This document shows positions 10,271 to 21,490 of a DNA stretch of 30,031 bases, one piece after another. The notes beneath the pieces are model-generated. The model saw only the letters and a list, made by a program, of their open reading frames with translations. It had not been told where the DNA came from and made no database searches. The DNA is from Zygnema circumcarinatum. Taxonomy: Eukaryota > Streptophyta > Zygnematophyceae > Zygnematales > Zygnemataceae. Position 1 is the first letter of the stretch, and each line of letters opens with the position of its first letter. The stretch covers positions 1 through 30,031 of the forward strand of contig JBBHKD010000025.1 in assembly GCA_037447605.1 (NCBI GenBank). Reading direction: 5' to 3'. A program made the position numbers and the translations under genes.

Positions 10271-11954
10271 TGTCTGAATAGGGAGAACGCCAAATTGACT
10301 CAAACGTTTTGTGCATACGGCGGACTCACTGTAGAGTGACGCTGAGAAATTTCGGTGCAAAAGAGTAAAAGACAAAAAAGTTATGTATAACGGAGTGGAC
10401 ATGTATAGGAACGCAACTTATTGCACGTGTCACAAAAACGTCCATATCTGAATAGGGACAACGCTTAATTGACTCAAACTTTTTGTGCATACGGCGGACT
10501 CACTGTAGAGTGACGCTGAGAAATTTCGGTGCAAAAGAATAAAAGACAAAAAAGTTATGTATAACGGAGTGGACGTGTATAGGAACGCAACCTATTGCAC
10601 GTGTCACAAAAACGTCCATATCTGAATAGGGAGAACGCTTAATTGACTCAAACTTTTTGTGCATACGGCGGACTCACTGTAGAGTGACGCTGAGAAATTT
10701 CGGTGCAAAAGAGTAGAAGACAAAAATGTTATGTATAACGGAGTGGACGTGTATAGGAACGCAACCTATTGCACGTGTCACAAAAACGTCCATATCTGAA
10801 TAGGGAGAACGCTTAATTGACTCAAACTTTTTGTGCATACGGCGGACTCACTGTAGAGTGACGCTGAGAAATTTCGGTGCAAAAGAGTAAAAGACAAAAA
10901 AGTTATATATAACGGAGTAGACGTGTATAGGAACGCAACCTATTGCACATGTCACAAAAACGTCCATATCTGAATAGGGAGAACGCTTAATTGACTCAAA
11001 CTTTTTGTGCATATGGGCGTACTCACTGTAGAGTGACGCTGGGAAATTTCGGTGCAAAAGAGTAAAAGACAAAAAAGTTATGTATAACGGAGTGGACGTG
11101 TATACGAACGCAACCTATTGCACGTGTCACAAAAACGTCCATATCTGAATAGGGAGAACGCCAAATTGACTCAAACTTTTTGTGCATACGGCGGACTCAC
11201 TGTAGAGTGACGCTGAGAAATTTCGGTGCAAAAGAGTAAAAGACAAAAAAGTTATGTATAACGGAGTGGACATGTATAGGAACGCAACTTATTGCACGTG
11301 TCACAAAAACGTCCATATCTGAATAGGGACAACGCTTAATTGACTCAAACTTTTTGTGCATACGGCGGACTCACTGTAGAGTGACGCTGAGAAATTTCGG
11401 TGCAAAAGAATAAAAGACAAAAAAGTTATGTATAACGGAGTGGACGTGTATATGAACGCAACCTATTGCACGTGTTACAAAAACGTGCAGATCTGATTAG
11501 GGAACACGCTTAATTTCCGCAAACGTTTTGTGCATATGCGGACTCACTGTAGAGTGACGCTGAGAAATTTCGGTGCAAAAGAGTAAAAGACAAAAACGTT
11601 ATGTATAACAGAGTGGACGTGTATAGGAACGCAACCTATTGCACGTGTCACTAAAACGTCCATATCTGAATACGGAGAACGCTTAATTAACTCAAACTTT
11701 TTGTGCATACGGCGGACTCACTGTAGAGTGACGCTGAGAAATTTCGGTGCAAAAGCGTAAAAGACAAAAACGTTATGTATAACGGAGTGGACGTGTATAG
11801 GAACGCAACCTATAGCACGTGTCACAAAAACGTCCATATCTGAATAGGGAGAACGCCAAATGGACTCAATCTTTTTGTGCATACGGCGGACACACAGTAG
11901 AGTGACGCTAAGAAATTTCGGAGCACAAAAGTAAAAGACAAAAAAGTTATATTT

Positions 11955-12180
11955 AATGGAGTGGACGGTGTAGAAAAGCACCAACTTATTGATGGTGTCA
12001 CAAAAATGTCCAGATTTGAGGGGATAATGCTTAATTGATCTAATTTTTTCTGTATACCTAATCACTTGGAGTGAATGCTGAGAAATTTCGGTGCAAAAGA
12101 ATAAAAGACAAAAAAGTTATGTATAACGGAGTGGACGCTGTATAGGAATGCAACTCATTGCATGTGTCAGAAAACGTCCA
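11955..12180. other. Disturbed monomers with CpG-to-TpG changes (patch 6)
   Basis: Unlike most patches, this one is AT-shifted: AACGG to AATGG, AACGTCC to AATGTCC, ACAACGC to ATAATGC, GACGCTG to AATGCTG, GGAACGC to GGAATGC, GCACGTG to GCATGTG. The clean counterpart at 24360-24590 shows the expected CpG forms. This could be real decay of methylated CpG, or a methylation-related reading artefact. Confidence 0.6.
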
Positions 12181-13512
12181 TATCAGGTTAGGGAGAACGC
12201 TTAATTGACTCTAACTTTTTGTGCATACGGCGGACTCACTATAGAGTGACGATGAGAAATTTAGGTGCAAAAAAATAAAAGACAAAAATATTATATATAA
12301 CGGAGTGGACGTGTATAGGAACGCAACCTATTGCACGTGTCACAAAAACGTCCATATTTGAATGGGGAGAACGCCAAATTGACTCAAACTTTTTGTGCAT
12401 ACGGCGGACTCACTATAGAGTGACGATGAGAAATTTCGGTGCAAAAGAATAAAAGACAAAAAAGTTATGTATAACGGAGTGGACGTGTATAGGAACGCAA
12501 CCTATTTCACGTGTCACAAAAACGTCCATATCTGAATAGGGAGAACGCCAAATGGACTCAATCTTTTTGTGCATACGGCGGACACACAGTAGAGTGACGC
12601 TAAGAAATTTCGGAGCACAAAAGTAAAAGACAAAAAAGTTATATATAACGGAGTGGACGTGTATAGGAACGCAACCTATTGCACGTGTCACAAAAACGTC
12701 CATATCTGAATAGGGAGAACGCTTAAATGACTCAAACTTTTTGTGCATACGGCGGACTCACTGTAGAGTAACGCTGCGAAATTTCGGTGCAAAAGAGTAA
12801 AAGAAAAAATAGTTATGTATAACGGAATGGACATGTATAGGAACACAACTTATTGCACGTGTCACAAAAACGTCCATATCTGAATAGGGAGAACGCTTAA
12901 TTGACTCAAACTTTTTGTGCATACGGCGGACTCACTGTAGAGTGACGCTCAGAAATTTCGGTGCAAAAGAGTAAAAGACAAAAAAGTTATGTATAACGGA
13001 GTGGACATGTATAGGAACGCAACTTATTGCACGTGTCACAAAAACGTCCATATCTGAATAAGGAGAACGCCAAATGGACTCAATCTTTTTGTGCATACGG
13101 CGGACACACAGTAGAGTGACGCTGAGAAATTTCGGTGCAAAAGAGTAAAAGACAAAAAAGTTATGTATAACGGAGTGGACATGTATAGGAACGCAACTTA
13201 TTGCACGTGTCACAAAAACGTCCATATCTGAATAGGGACAACGCTTAATTGACTCAAACTTTTTGTGCATACGGCGGACTCACTGTAGAGTGACGCTGAG
13301 AAATTTCGGTGCAAAAGAATAAAAGACAAAAAAGTTATGTATAACGGAGTGGACGTGTATAGGAACGCAACTTTTTGCACGTGTCACAAAAACGTCCATA
13401 TCTGAATAGGGAGAACGCTTAATGGACTCAAACTTTTTGTGCATACGGCGGACTCACTGTAGAGTGACGCTGAGAAATTTCGGTGCAAAAGAGTAAAAGA
13501 CAAAATAGTTAC

Positions 13513-13815
13513 GTATAAACGAAGTGGAGATGCACAAGGATCAACTCATCGCACGTGTTTACAAAAATGTTCATATCTTGAATAAGGACAATGCTTAATT
13601 GACTCAAACTTTTTGTGCATACGGTGGATTTACTTGGAGAGTGACGCTGAGAAATTTCGGTGCAAAAGAATAAAAGACAAAAAAGTTAACATAAACTGGA
13701 GTGGACGTGTATAGGAATCGCAATCTACTTGGGTGTTAATAAAAGGGTCCATAGCTGAGTTAAAGGAGAATGCTTAATTATTCTCAAACTTTTTGTGCAT
13801 ACGGCGGATCACTTG
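13513..13815. other. Disturbed monomers with CpG-to-TpG changes (patch 7)
   Basis: Nearly two monomers are altered. CpG losses include AATGTTCATATC, GACAATGC and GAGAATGC; there are also insertions (TGTTTACAAAAATG) and a rewritten dyad (TCGCAATCTACTTGGG). Clean array resumes at about 13816 with GAGTGACGCTGAG. Confidence 0.6.
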
Positions 13816-14141
13816 GAGTGACGCTGAGAAATTTCGGTGCAAAAGAGTAAAAGACAAAAGAGTTATGTATAACGGAGTGGACATGTATAGGAACGCAACT
13901 TATTGCACGTGTCACAAAAACGTCCATATCTGAATAGGGACAACGCTTAATTGACTCTAAACTTTATGTGCATACGGCGGACTCACTGTAGAGTGACGCT
14001 GACAAATTTCGGTGCAAAAGAGTAAAAGACAAAAAAGTTATGTACAACGGACTGGACATGTATAGGAGCGCAACTTATTGCATGTGTCACAAAAACGTCC
14101 ATATCTGAATAGGGAGAACGCTTAATTGACTCAAACTTTTT

Positions 14142-16231
14142 GTGCATACGGCGGACTCAGTGTAGAGTGCCGCTAAGAAATTTCGGTGCAAAAGAGTAAA
14201 AGACAAAAAAGTTATGTATAACGGAGTTGACATGTATAGGAACGCAACTTATTGCACGTGTCACAAAAACGTCCATATCTGAATAGGGACAACGCTTAAT
14301 TGACTCAAACTTTTTGTGCATACGGCGGACTCACTATAGAGTAACGCTGCGAAATTTCGGTGCAAAAGAGTAAAAGACAAAAACGTTATGTATAACAGAG
14401 TGGACGTGTATAGGAACGCAACCTATTGCACGTGTCACAAAAACGTCCATATCTGAATAGGGAGAACGCTTAATTGACTCAAACTTGTTGTGCATACGGC
14501 GGACTCACTGTAGAGTGACGCTAAGAAATTTCGGTGCAAAAGAAAAAAAGACAAAAAATTTATGTATAACGGAGTGGACATGTATAGGAACGCAACTTAT
14601 TGCACGTGTCACAAAAACGTCCATATCTGAATAAGGAGAACGCCAAATGGACTCAATCTTTTTGTGCATACGGCGGACACACAGTAGAGTGACGCTAAGA
14701 AATTTCGGAGCGCAAAAGTAAAAGACAAAAAAGTTATATATAACGGAAAGGACGTGTATACGAACGCAACCTATTGCACGTGTCAAAAAAACGTCCATAT
14801 CTGAATAGAAAGAACGCCAAATTGACTCAAACGTTTTGTGCATACGGCGGACTCATCAGGAGTGACGCTGAGAAATTTCGGTGCAAAAAGAGTAAAAGAC
14901 AAAAGTTATGTATAACGGAGGGACATGTATAGGAACGCGAACTTATTGCACGCTGCCACAAAAACGGCCCATATTGAATAACAGGGAAAACGCCAACTTG
15001 TCTCAATCTTCTTGTGCATACGGCGGATTCACTGTAGAGTAACGCTGAGAAATTTCGGTGCACAAAACTAAAAGACAAAAAAGTTATATATAACGGAGTG
15101 GACGTGTATACGAACGCAGCCTATAGCACGTGTCACAAAAACGTCAGTATCTGAATAGGGAGAACGCCAAATGGACTCAATCTTTTTGTGCATACGGCGG
15201 ACACACAGTAGAGTGACGCTAAGAAATTTCGGAGCACAAAAGTAAAATACAAAAAAGTTATATTTAACGGAGTGGACGTGTATAGGAACGCAACTTATTG
15301 CACGTGTCACAAAAACGTCCATATCTGAATAGGGACAACGCTTAATTGACTCAAACTTTTTGTGCATACGGCGGACTCATTGTAGAGTGACGCTGACAAA
15401 TTTCAGTGCAAAAGAATAAAAGACAAAAAAGTTATGTATAACGGAGTGGACGTGTATAGGAACGCAACCTATTGCACGTGTCACGAAAACGTCCATATCT
15501 GAATAGGGAGAACGCTTAATTGACTCAAACTTTTTGTGCATACGGCGGACTCACTGTAGAGTGACGCTGAGAAATTTCGGTATGAAAGAGTAAAAGACAA
15601 AAACGTTATGTATAACAGAGTGGACGTGTATAGGAACGCAACCTATTGCACGTGTCACTAAAACGTCCATATGTGAATAGGGAGAACGCTTAATTGACTC
15701 AAACTTTTTGTGCATACGGCGGACTCACTGTAGAGTGACGCTGAGAATTTTCGGTGCAAAAGCGTAAAAGACAAAAACGTTATGTATAACGGAGTGGACG
15801 TGTATAGGAACGCAACCTATTGCACGTGTCACAAAAACGTCCATATCTGAATAGGGAGAACGCTTAATTGACTCAAACTTTTTGTGCATACGGCGGACTC
15901 ACTGTAGAGTGACGCTGGGAAATTTCGGTGCAAAAGAGTAAAAGACAAAAAAGTTATGAATAACGGAGTGGACGTGTATAGGAACGCAACCTATTACACC
16001 TGTCACAAAAACGTCCATATCTGAAAAGAAAGAACGCCAAATTGACTCAAACGTTTTGAGCATACGGCGGACTCACTGTAGAGTGACGCTGAGAAATTTC
16101 GGTGCAAAAGAGTAAAAGACAAAAAAGTTATGTATAACGGAGTGGACATGTATAGGAACGCAACTTATTGCACGTGTCACAAAAACGTCCATATCTGAAT
16201 AGGGACAACGCTTAATTGACTCAAACTTTTT
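14142..16231. repeat. Twelve-monomer higher-order block, copy A (monomers 82-93)
   Basis: The order of variants is: GTGCCGCTAAG; GTAACGCTGCG; AAACTTGTTG with GAAAAAAAGAC; ACACACAGTAGAG; GAATAGAAAG then CAAACGTTTTG; GATTCACTGTAGAGTAACG; second ACACACAGTAGAG with TTATATTTAACGG; GACAAATTTCAG; GGTATGAAAGAG; GAGAATTTTCGG; CTGGGAAATTTCGG with TTATGAATAACGG; TTTTGAGCAT. It is largely clean. Copy B begins 16 monomers later (displacement about 2808 bp). Confidence 0.85.
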
Positions 16232-16444
16232 GTGCATACGGCGGACTCACTGTAGAGTGACGCTGAGAAATTTCGGTGCAAAAGAGTAAAAGACAAAAAA
16301 GTTATGTATAACGGAGTGGACATGTATAGGAACGCAACTTATTGCACGTGTCACAAAAACGTCCATATCTGAATAGGGACAACGCTTAATTGACTCAAAC
16401 TTTTTGTGCATACGGCGGACTCACTGTAGAGTGACGCTGAGAAA

Positions 16445-17050
16445 TTCCCTCGGTGCAAAAAGAATAAAAAGACAAAAAAGTTACAGGTATAACGGAGTGG
16501 ACGTATAGGAACGTGCGCGAACCTTATTGCACGCGGTCACAAAAAACGTCCATATCTGAATAGGGAGAACGCTTAATTGACTCAAACTTTTTGTGCATAC
16601 GGCGGACTCACTGTAGAGTGACGCTGAGAAATTCGGTGCAAAAGAGTAAAAGACAAAAAAGTTATGTATAACGGAGTGGACATGTATAGGAACGCAACTT
16701 ATTGCACGTGTCACAAAAACGTCCATATCTGAATAGGGACAACGCTTAATTGACTCAAACTTTTTGTGCATACGGCGGACTAACTGTAGAGTGACGCTGA
16801 GAAATTTCGGTGCAAAAGAATAAAAGACAAAAAAGTTATGCATAACGGAGTGGACGTATAGAACGCTAAATCCTTATCGTGGGTGACGTGTCACAAAAAA
16901 CGCCCATATCTGGAATAGGGAGAACGCTTTTAATTGACTCAAACTTTAGGCATGCCGGCGGACTGTAGTGTAGAGTGCCGCTAAGAAATTTCGATGCAAA
17001 AGAGCAAACGACAAAAAAGTTATGTATAACGGAGTTGACCTGTATAGGAA
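16445..17050. other. Disturbed monomers (patch 8)
   Basis: Two altered stretches (16445-16555 and 16855-17050) flank clean sequence. They contain insertions such as AAATTCCCTCGGTGC, GAACGTGCGCGAACC and TTTAGGCATGCCGG, and make the monomer at 16406 187 bp long. They lie just left of, and at the start of, higher-order copy B. Confidence 0.55.
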
Positions 17051-19038
17051 CGCAACTTATTGCACGTGTCACAAAAACGTCCATATCCGAATCGGGACAA
17101 CGCTTAATTGACTCAAACTTTTTGTGCATACGGCGGACTCACTATAGAGTAACGCTGCGAAATTTCGGTGCAAAAGAGTAAAAGACAAAAACGTTATGTA
17201 TAACGGAGTGGACGTGTATAGGAACGCAACCTATTGCACGTGTCACAAAAACGTCCATATCTGAATAGGGAGAACGCTTAATTGACTCAAACTTGTTGTG
17301 CATACGGCGGACTCACTGTAGAGTGACGCTAAGAAATTTCGGTGCAAAAGAAAAAAAGACAAAAAAGTTATGTATAACGGAGTGGACATGTATAGGAACG
17401 CAACTTATTGCACGTGTCACAAAAACGTCCATATCTGAATAAGGAGAACGCCAAATGGACTCAATCTTTTTGTGCATACGGCGGACACACAGTAGAGTGA
17501 CGCTAAGAAATTTCGGAGCACAAAAGTAAAAGACAAAAAAGTTATATATAACGGAGTGGACGTGTATACGAACGCAACCTATTGCACGTGTCAAAAAAAC
17601 GTCCATATCTGAATAGAAAGAACGCCAAATTGACTCAAACGTTTTGTGCATACGGCGGACTCACTGTAGAGTGACGCTGAGAAATTTCGGTGCAAAAGAG
17701 TAAAAGACAAAAAAGTTATGTATAACGGAGTGGACATGTATAGGAACGCAACTTATTGCACGTGTCACAAAAACGTCCATATTTGAATAGGGAAAACGCC
17801 AAATTGACTCAAACTTTTTGTGCATACGGCGGATTCACTGTAGAGTAACGCTGAGAAATTTCGGTGCACAAAACTAAAAGACAAAAAAGTTATATATAAC
17901 GGAGTGGACGTGTATACGAACGCAGCCTATAGCACGTGTCACAAAAACGTCAGTATCTGAATAGGGAGAACGCCAAATGGACTCAATCTTTTTGTGCATA
18001 CGGCGGACACACAGTAGAGTGACGCTAAGAAATTTCGGAGCACAAAAGTAAAAGACAAAAAAGTTATATTTAACGGAGTGGACGTGTATAGGAACGCAAC
18101 TTATTGCACGTGTCACAAAAACGTCCATATCTGAATAGGGACAACGCTTAATTGACTCAAACTTTTTGTGCATACGGCGGACTCATTGTAGAGTGACGCT
18201 GACAAATTTCAGTGCAAAAGAATAAAAGACAAAAAAGTTATGTATAACGGAGTGGGACGTGTATAGGAACGCAACCTATTGCACGTGTCACAAAAACGTC
18301 CATATCTGAATAGGGAGAACGCTTAATTGACTTAAACTTTTTGTGCATACGGCGGACCTCAATTGTAGAGTGACGCTGAGAAATCCCCGGTGTGAAAGAG
18401 TAAAAAGACAAAACGTTATGGTGCAATCAGAGTGGACGTATGAACGCTAACCTATTGCACGTGTCACAAAACGCCCATATGTGAATAGGAGAACGCTTAA
18501 TTGACTCAAACTTTTTGTGCATACGGCGGACTCACTGTGAAAGGACGCTGGAGAATTTCGGTGCAAAAGCGTAAAAGACAAAAACGTTATGTATAACGGA
18601 GTGGACGTGTATAGGAACGCAACCTATTGCACGTGTCACAAAAACGTCCATATCTGAATAGGGAGAACGCTTAATTGACTCAAACTTTTTGTGCATACGG
18701 CGGACTCACTGTAGAGTGACGCTGAGAAATTTCGGTGCAAAAGAGTAAAAGACAAAAAAGTTATGAATAACGGAGTGGACGTGTATAGGAACGCAACCTA
18801 TTACACGTGTCACAAAAACGTCCATATCTGAAAAGAAAGAACGCCAAATTGACTCAAACGTTTTGAGCATACGGCGGACTCACTGTAGAGTGACGCTGAG
18901 AAATTTCGGTGCAAAAGAGTAAAAGACAAAAAAGTTATGTATAACGGAGTGGACATGTATAGGAACGCAACTTATTGCACGTGTCACAAAAACGTCCATA
19001 TCTGAATAGGGACAACGCTTAATTGACTCAAACTTTTT
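16949..19038. repeat. Twelve-monomer higher-order block, copy B (monomers 98-109)
   Basis: This copy has the same length and variant order as 14142-16231, with displacement 2806-2810 bp throughout. Even minor variants such as GTCAGTATCTG (near 15145 and 17950) and GACAAATTTCAG (near 15396 and 18202) are shared, so the duplication is recent. It is disturbed near 16855-17050 and 18350-18560. The 11th monomer keeps CTGAGAAATTTCGG and TTACACGTG where copy A has CTGGG and TTACACCTG. Confidence 0.85.
18350..18560. other. Disturbed monomers (patch 9)
   Basis: Inside higher-order copy B; the equivalent stretch of copy A (15543-15752) is clean. Changes include AAATCCCCGGTG, TTATGGTGCAATCAG and loss of TGTATAGG. 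Confidence 0.6.
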
Positions 19039-20790
19039 GTGCATACGGCGGACTCACCAGAGTGACGCTGAGAAATTCCCCGGTGCAAAAGAATAAAAAG
19101 ACAAAAAGTTATGTATAACGGAGCCGACGCAGATGTGAACGTTGGGAACCTATCATCGCGACGTCACAAAAACGTCCATATCTGAATAGTGTGGAGAACG
19201 CTACTGATTCAAACTTTTTGTGCATACGGCGGACTCACTGTAGAGTGACGCTGGAGAAATTCTGGTGCAAAAAGAAAGAAAAGACAAAACGTTATGTAGC
19301 AACGTGAGCCGGACGGTATAGAATCCAACCTATTGCACGCGGTCACTAAAAACGTCCATATCTGAATAGGGAGAACGCTTAATTGACTCAAACTTTTTGT
19401 GCATACGGCGGACTCACTGTAGAGTGACGCTGAGAAATTTCGGTGCAAAAGAATAAAAGACAAAAACGTAATGTATAACGGAGTGGACGTGTATAGGAAC
19501 GCAACCTATTGCACGTGTCACAAAAACGTCCATATCTGAATAGGGAGAACGCTTAATTAACTCAAACTTTTTGTGCATACGGCGGACTCACTGTAGAGTG
19601 ACGCTGAGAAATTTCGGTGCAAAAGAGTAAAAGACAAAAAAGTTATGAATAACGGAGTGGACGTGTATAGGAACGCAACCTATTACACCTGTCACAAAAA
19701 CGTCCATATCTGAAAAGAAAGAACGCCAAATTGACTCAAACGTTTTGAGCATACGGCGGACTCACTGTAGAGTGACGCTGAGAAATTTCGGTGCAAAAGA
19801 GTAAAAGACAAAAAAGTTATGTATAACGGAGTGGACATGTATAGGAACGCAACTTATTGCACGTGTCACAAAAACGTCCATATCTGAATAGGGACAGCGC
19901 TTAATTGACTCAAACTTTTTGTGCATACGGCGGACTCACTGTAGAGTGACGCTGAGAAATTTCGGTGCAAAAGAATAAAAGACAAAAAAGTTATGTATAA
20001 CGGAGTGGACGTGTATAGGAACGGAACCTATTGCACGTGTCACAAAAACGTCCATATCTGAATAGGGAGAACGCTTAATTGACTCAAACTTTTTGTGCAT
20101 ACGGCGGACTCACTGTAGAGTGACGCTGAGAAATTTCGGTGCAAAAGAGTAAAAGAGAAAAAAATTATGTATAACGGAGTGGACGTGTATAGGAACGCAA
20201 CCGATTGCACGTGTCACAAAAACGTCCATATCTGAATGGGGAGAACGCTTAATTGACTCAAACTTTTTTTGCATACGGCGGACTCACTGTATAGTGACGC
20301 TGAGAAATTTCGGTGCAAAAGATTAAAAGAAAAAAACGTTATGTATAACGGAGTGGACATGTATAGGAACGCAACCTATTGCACGGGTCACAAAAACGTC
20401 CATATCTGAATAGGGAGAACGCTTAATTGACTCAAACTTTTTGTGCATACGGCGGACTCACTGTAGAGTGACGCTGAGAAATTTCGGTGCAAAAGAATAA
20501 AAGACAAAAAAGTTATGTATAACGGAGTGGACGTGTATAGGAACGCAACCTATTGCACGTGTCACAAAAACGTCCATATCTGAATAGAAAGATTGCTTAA
20601 TTGACTCAAACTTTTTTTGCATACGGCGGACTCACTGTAGAGTGACGCTGAGAAATTTCGGTGCAAAAGAGTAAAAGACAAAAAAGTTATGTATAACGGA
20701 GTGGACATGTATAGGAACGCAACTTATTGCACGTGTCACAAAAACGTCCATATCTGAATAGGGACAACGCTTAATTGACTCAAACTTTTT
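18865..20790. repeat. Five-monomer periodicity, first set (monomers 109-119)
   Basis: Monomers entered through GAAAAGAAAG or GAATAGAAAG, a rare variant, begin at 18865, 19747 and 20617, that is 882 and 870 bp or five monomers apart. The first two share TTATGAATAACGG in the preceding monomer and TTTTGAGCAT. The third keeps only the AGAAAG part (GAATAGAAAGATTGC) and is more consensus-like. Confidence 0.55.
19060..19350. other. Disturbed monomers (patch 10)
   Basis: The patch has AAATTCCCCGGTG, GAGCCGACGCAGATG, CTATCATCGCGACG and AAATTCTGGTGC, the same altered forms that recur at 21540-22130. Clean sequence resumes after GGTCACTAAAAACG. Confidence 0.6.
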
Positions 20791-20844
20791 GTGCATACGG
20801 AGGACTCACTGTAGAGTGACGCTGAGAAATTTCGGTGCTAAAGA

Positions 20845-21035
20845 ATAAAAGACAAAAACGGAATAGCTTAAGGAAGGGACAGAGAGAGGAACGCAATGTA
20901 TTGCACGGGTCACAAAAACGTCCATATCAGAATAGGGAGAACGCTTAATTCGACTCAAACTTTTTGTGCATACGGCGGACTCAATCGGTGAGTGACGCTG
21001 AGAAATTCCCTGGTGCAAAAGTATAAAAAGACAAA
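20845..21035. other. Disturbed monomers (patch 11)
   Basis: Two neighbouring part-monomers are rewritten: AAAACGGAATAGCTTAAGG replaces the usual AAAACGTTATGTATAACGG, and AAATTCCCTGGTGC replaces AAATTTCGGTGC. Confidence 0.55.
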
Positions 21036-21490
21036 AACGTTATGTATAACAGAGTGGACGTGTATAGGAACGCAACCTATTGCACGTGTCACTAAAACGT
21101 CCATATCTGAATACGGAGAACGCTTAATTAACTCAAACTTTTTGTGCATACGGCGGACTCACTGTAGAGTGACGCTGAGAAATTTCGGTGCAAAAGCGTA
21201 AAAGACAAAAACGTTATGTATAACGGAGTGGACGTGTATACGAACGCAACCTATAGCACGTGTCACAAAAACGTCCATATCTGAATAGGGAGAACGCCAA
21301 ATGGACTCAAACGTTTTGTGCATACGGCGGACACACAGTAGAGTGACGCTAAGAAATTTCGGAGCAAAAAAGTAAAAGACAAAAAGTTATATTTAACGGA
21401 GTGGACGTGTATAGGAACGCAACTTATTGCACGTGTCACAAAAACGTCCATATCTGAATAGGGACAACGCTTAATTGACCTCAAACTTTT
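20966..21490. repeat. Extra partial copy of the 11.5-kb segment (monomers 121-123)
   Basis: These three monomers repeat the order found at 11530-12049 and 23937-24455: AACAGAGTGG with CACTAAAACG and GAATACGGAG; AAAAGCG with CCTATAGCACG; ACACACAGTAGAG with TTATATTTAACGG. The rare TTAATTAACTC variant is shared with the 11.5-kb copy. The sequence then enters the long disturbed stretch, so the right limit is unknown. Confidence 0.65.

Larger units (their letters stand above)
10137..10310 (+). repeat. Representative near-consensus monomer (monomer 59)
   Basis: This 174-bp copy is close to the consensus and serves as a reference for the internal sites listed separately. It departs from the consensus at CATGTCTG (usual CATATCTG) and in its CGCCAAATTG end (the more frequent form is CGCTTAATTG). 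Consensus composition by hand count is about 41% G+C with 10 CpG. The start at GTGC is an arbitrary landmark, not a biological boundary. The length is 58 x 3, so reading frames are preserved from copy to copy. Confidence 0.9.
11182..14315. repeat. Segmental duplication, left copy (monomers 65-82)
   Basis: About 18 monomers match 23587-26743 at a constant displacement of about 12.4 kb, or 71 monomers. Shared rare markers: GAATACGGAG with AAAAGCG (near 11667 and 24073); ATATCAGGTTAGGG (near 12180 and 24590); GACGATGAG with AATTTAGG (near 12250 and 24660); GTAACGC with AAAAGAAAA and GGAATGGACATG (near 12770 and 25180); an ACACACAGTAGAG monomer (13091 and 25514); GTGCCGCTAAG (14168 and 26595). 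Confidence is highest for 11530-12916. Confidence 0.75.

Noticed and set aside
11955-12180. An array boundary or unique island
   Set aside because: The stretch still aligns in phase with the monomer and has a clean counterpart at 24360-24590.
12932-13270. Minus-strand open frame of 112 codons, and dozens like it elsewhere (up to 120 codons at 16481-16843)
   Set aside because: All are translations of the satellite. They recur wherever a GACACACAG monomer removes the per-copy stop, end at the next ordinary monomer, and show no protein family, signal or independent start.
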